A stretch of DNA of 64,000 nucleotides from Sulfuritalea sp. (GTDB lineage: Bacteria > Pseudomonadota > Gammaproteobacteria > Burkholderiales > Rhodocyclaceae), in assembly GCA_022842325.1 (NCBI GenBank), contig JALHPU010000013.1, positions 48,348 to 112,347 of the forward strand, given 5' to 3'. Position numbers and translations under genes: made by a program. Under the pieces are notes generated by a model. It did not search any database and had not been told where the DNA came from. It was given only the letters and a program-made list of their open reading frames with translations. Below, piece after piece: positions 62,394-64,000 of this stretch. Every line of letters starts with the position of its first letter. Position 1 is the first letter of the stretch.

Positions 62394-63947
62394 ATGGTCG
62401 ATGTCGCCACGCTTGCCGAACTGAACCCTGAGCAACTGCGGGAACTGGCGCACCAGTTGATCACGCAGATTGCCAGCAAGGACACCCTGATTGCCCAGCA
62501 AACAAGCGAACTCACCTGGCGCCAGGGCAAGATCGACAAGCTGACGCAGGAACTGGCCCTGTACCGGCGCTGGAAGTATGGCGCCCAGGCTGAGAGGCTG
62601 TCGGCGGAGCAGATCAAGCTGTTCGATGAAACGTGCGCGGCGGATATCGCCGCGATCGAGAAGGAAATCGAGAAGCTCGGCCCGCCGGCCAAGGATCCTG
62701 AGAAGCGCCAGCCCAAACGGGCGCCGATTCCGCCGCACCTGCCGCGTACCGACATTCACCACGAACCCGAATCGACGACCTGTCGCTGTGGCTGCATGCT
62801 CACGCGTATTGGCGAAGACGTGGCCGAGAAACTGGACTACACCCCGGGCACGATCAGCGTCGAGCGCCACATCCGTGGCAAGTGGGTCTGCGATGACTGC
62901 GAAACCCTGACCCAGGCGCCGGTACCGGCGCAGGTGATCGACAAGGGCCTGCCGACGGCCGGGATGCTGGCGCATGTGGCGGTGTCGAAGTTTGCCGATC
63001 ATTTGCCCTTGTATCGGCTGTCCGGCATCCTGGGTCGCAGCGGTCTGGTCATCCCCGCCTCGACGCTGGGGCAATGGGCAGGAGAAACCGGTGTTGCGCT
63101 GCAGCCCGTGGTGGATGCGCTCAAGAACGCGGTACTGACCCGACGCGTGCTGCATGCGGACGAAACCCCGGTGGCGATGCTCGATCCGGGGGCGGGGAAG
63201 ACCAAGCGGGCGTATGTATGGAGTTACTGCACCACGGTCTATGACGCCCTCCAGGGGGTGGTCTATGACTTCGCCGAAAGCCGCGCCGGTCGCCATGCCA
63301 AGGAGTTCCTCGGCGACTGGACGGGCGTCCTCGTCTGTGACAACTACTCGGGGTATAAGCAGCTTCTGACCCAAGGGGTGGTCGACGCCGGATGCCTGGC
63401 CCATTCACGGCGAAAGTTCTTCGATCTGTACGCCAATCACCAGAGCCAGATCGCGGCTGCGGCGCTGCCGTTCTACAGCCACTTGTACCAGATCGAGAAA
63501 CGGGCGAGGGATCTGACGGCCGATGAGCGACGGCAAGTACGGCAGCACGAAAGCCGGCCGATTGCCGAGGCGCTTCTGGCCTGGATGGTGGCGCAGCGAA
63601 AGCTGGTCCATGAGGGATCCGCTATTGCCAAGGCGATCGACTACAGCGTGAACCGCTGGGAGGCGCTGATGCGCTTTCTCGACGATGGCGACATCCCGAT
63701 CGATAACAATTGGAACGAGAACCGTATTCGTCCCATTGCTCAAGGCAGGTCGGCCTGGCTCTTCGCCGGCAGCTTGCGCGCGGGCCAGCGCGGCGCCGCC
63801 ATCATGAGTTTGATCCAGTCGGCCAAGCTCAATGGCCACGATCCGTATGCCTACCTCAAGGATGTCCTGACTCGGCTGCCGACCCAGCCGGCAAGTCGGA
63901 TCGAGGAACTGCTGCCGCATCACTGGCAGACCTCAGCCACCCGCTGA
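62394..63947 (+). CDS. tnpC: IS66 transposase TnpC (DDE type)
   Basis: 517 residues, full length. An N-terminal coiled coil (about 8-60) and a zinc-ribbon-like CRCGC...CDDC region (about 133-170) come first. The catalytic domain has the first Asp in LHADETPVAML, the second in VLVCDNYSGYKQL and the Glu in NNWNENRIRPIAQGR. No frameshift or stop is visible, so the element should be active in principle. Confidence 0.94.
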   Translation: MVDVATLAELNPEQLRELAHQLITQIASKDTLIAQQTSELTWRQGKIDKLTQELALYRRWKYGAQAERLSAEQIKLFDETCAADIAAIEKEIEKLGPPAKDPEKRQPKRAPIPPHLPRTDIHHEPESTTCRCGCMLTRIGEDVAEKLDYTPGTISVERHIRGKWVCDDCETLTQAPVPAQVIDKGLPTAGMLAHVAVSKFADHLPLYRLSGILGRSGLVIPASTLGQWAGETGVALQPVVDALKNAVLTRRVLHADETPVAMLDPGAGKTKRAYVWSYCTTVYDALQGVVYDFAESRAGRHAKEFLGDWTGVLVCDNYSGYKQLLTQGVVDAGCLAHSRRKFFDLYANHQSQIAAAALPFYSHLYQIEKRARDLTADERRQVRQHESRPIAEALLAWMVAQRKLVHEGSAIAKAIDYSVNRWEALMRFLDDGDIPIDNNWNENRIRPIAQGRSAWLFAGSLRAGQRGAAIMSLIQSAKLNGHDPYAYLKDVLTRLPTQPASRIEELLPHHWQTSATR

Positions 63948-64000
63948 ATTCCAGCTCCATTTCAACCGACGAGGTCAATCTGACTTTGCCGGTTGCTTAC

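Larger units (their letters stand above)
61541..64000 (+). mobile_element. IS66-family insertion sequence, complete (2460 bp)
   Basis: Left end GTAAGCACCCGGGGAAGTC (61541 on) and right end, read inward, GTAAGCAACCGGCAAAGTC (up to 64000). 16 of the first 20 positions match between the two ends. It carries the three IS66 genes tnpA, tnpB and tnpC in order. The element ends exactly at the window edge, so an 8-bp target duplication (ATGGCTTG at 61533-61540 would be the left copy) cannot be checked here. Confidence 0.93.

Overview
The window is a betaproteobacterial chromosome segment with high GC content. Protein sequences and gene order resemble Rhodocyclales/Sterolibacteriaceae-type organisms (Azoarcus, Thauera, Sulfuritalea relatives). 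The evidence is the four-cysteine S4 protein, the CysI/DUF934/CysH/CysD/CysN cluster, the TIGR02647 and PhaM-like proteins, and the linked ABC-transporter/CoA-ligase cluster. The family-level placement is inference; no marker rRNA is present.

Layout. 1-3750: a cut-off methyltransferase, a membrane-anchored spermidine-synthase-like protein, pmbA and darP. 3755-11154: an assimilatory sulfate reduction locus, with a divergent cysB-type regulator and a tight + strand operon of a TauE/SafE exporter, cysI, a DUF934 protein, an APS-reductase-type cysH, cysD and cysN. 11298-43615: a nearly continuous minus-strand block holding the classic translation/transcription superoperon. Read in the direction of transcription it runs tRNA-Tyr, tRNA-Gly, tRNA-Thr, tuf, tRNA-Trp, secE, nusG, rplK, rplA, rplJ, rplL, rpoB, rpoC, rpsL, rpsG, fusA, a second identical tuf, the S10 operon, the spc operon with secY, infA and rpmJ, and the alpha operon ending in rplQ. 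Readable sigma-70 promoters precede the tRNA-tuf unit and the str, S10, spc and alpha operons.

43811-60633: catabolic genes. These are an FAD-linked D-lactate-dehydrogenase-type oxidase, a fused indolepyruvate ferredoxin oxidoreductase, an orphan NarL/FixJ response regulator and a PhaM-like protein. Then, on the minus strand, come an acyl-CoA synthetase, livG, livH, livM, a substrate-binding protein, livF, a PaaK-like ligase, a class III CoA-transferase and an AEC-type carrier. Together they suggest uptake and CoA activation of an aromatic or other carboxylic acid, with the ferredoxin oxidoreductase able to feed arylpyruvates in as acyl-CoA; the substrate is inference. 60860-64000: a Crp/Fnr-type regulator whose last codons are replaced by an IS66-family element (61541-64000) that ends exactly at the window edge.

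Beyond the genes, two families of short dispersed repeats stand out. One is a bimodular palindrome (3156-3203 and twice in tandem at 11162-11250). The other is a 25-30 bp repeat with the exact core CAGCGCCGACT, found seven times, five of them inside reading frames and in different frames. Other notable signals are -35 hexamers built on upstream stop codons, a Crp-geometry palindrome over the regulator start codon, and palindromes in the cysB/tauE divergent region.
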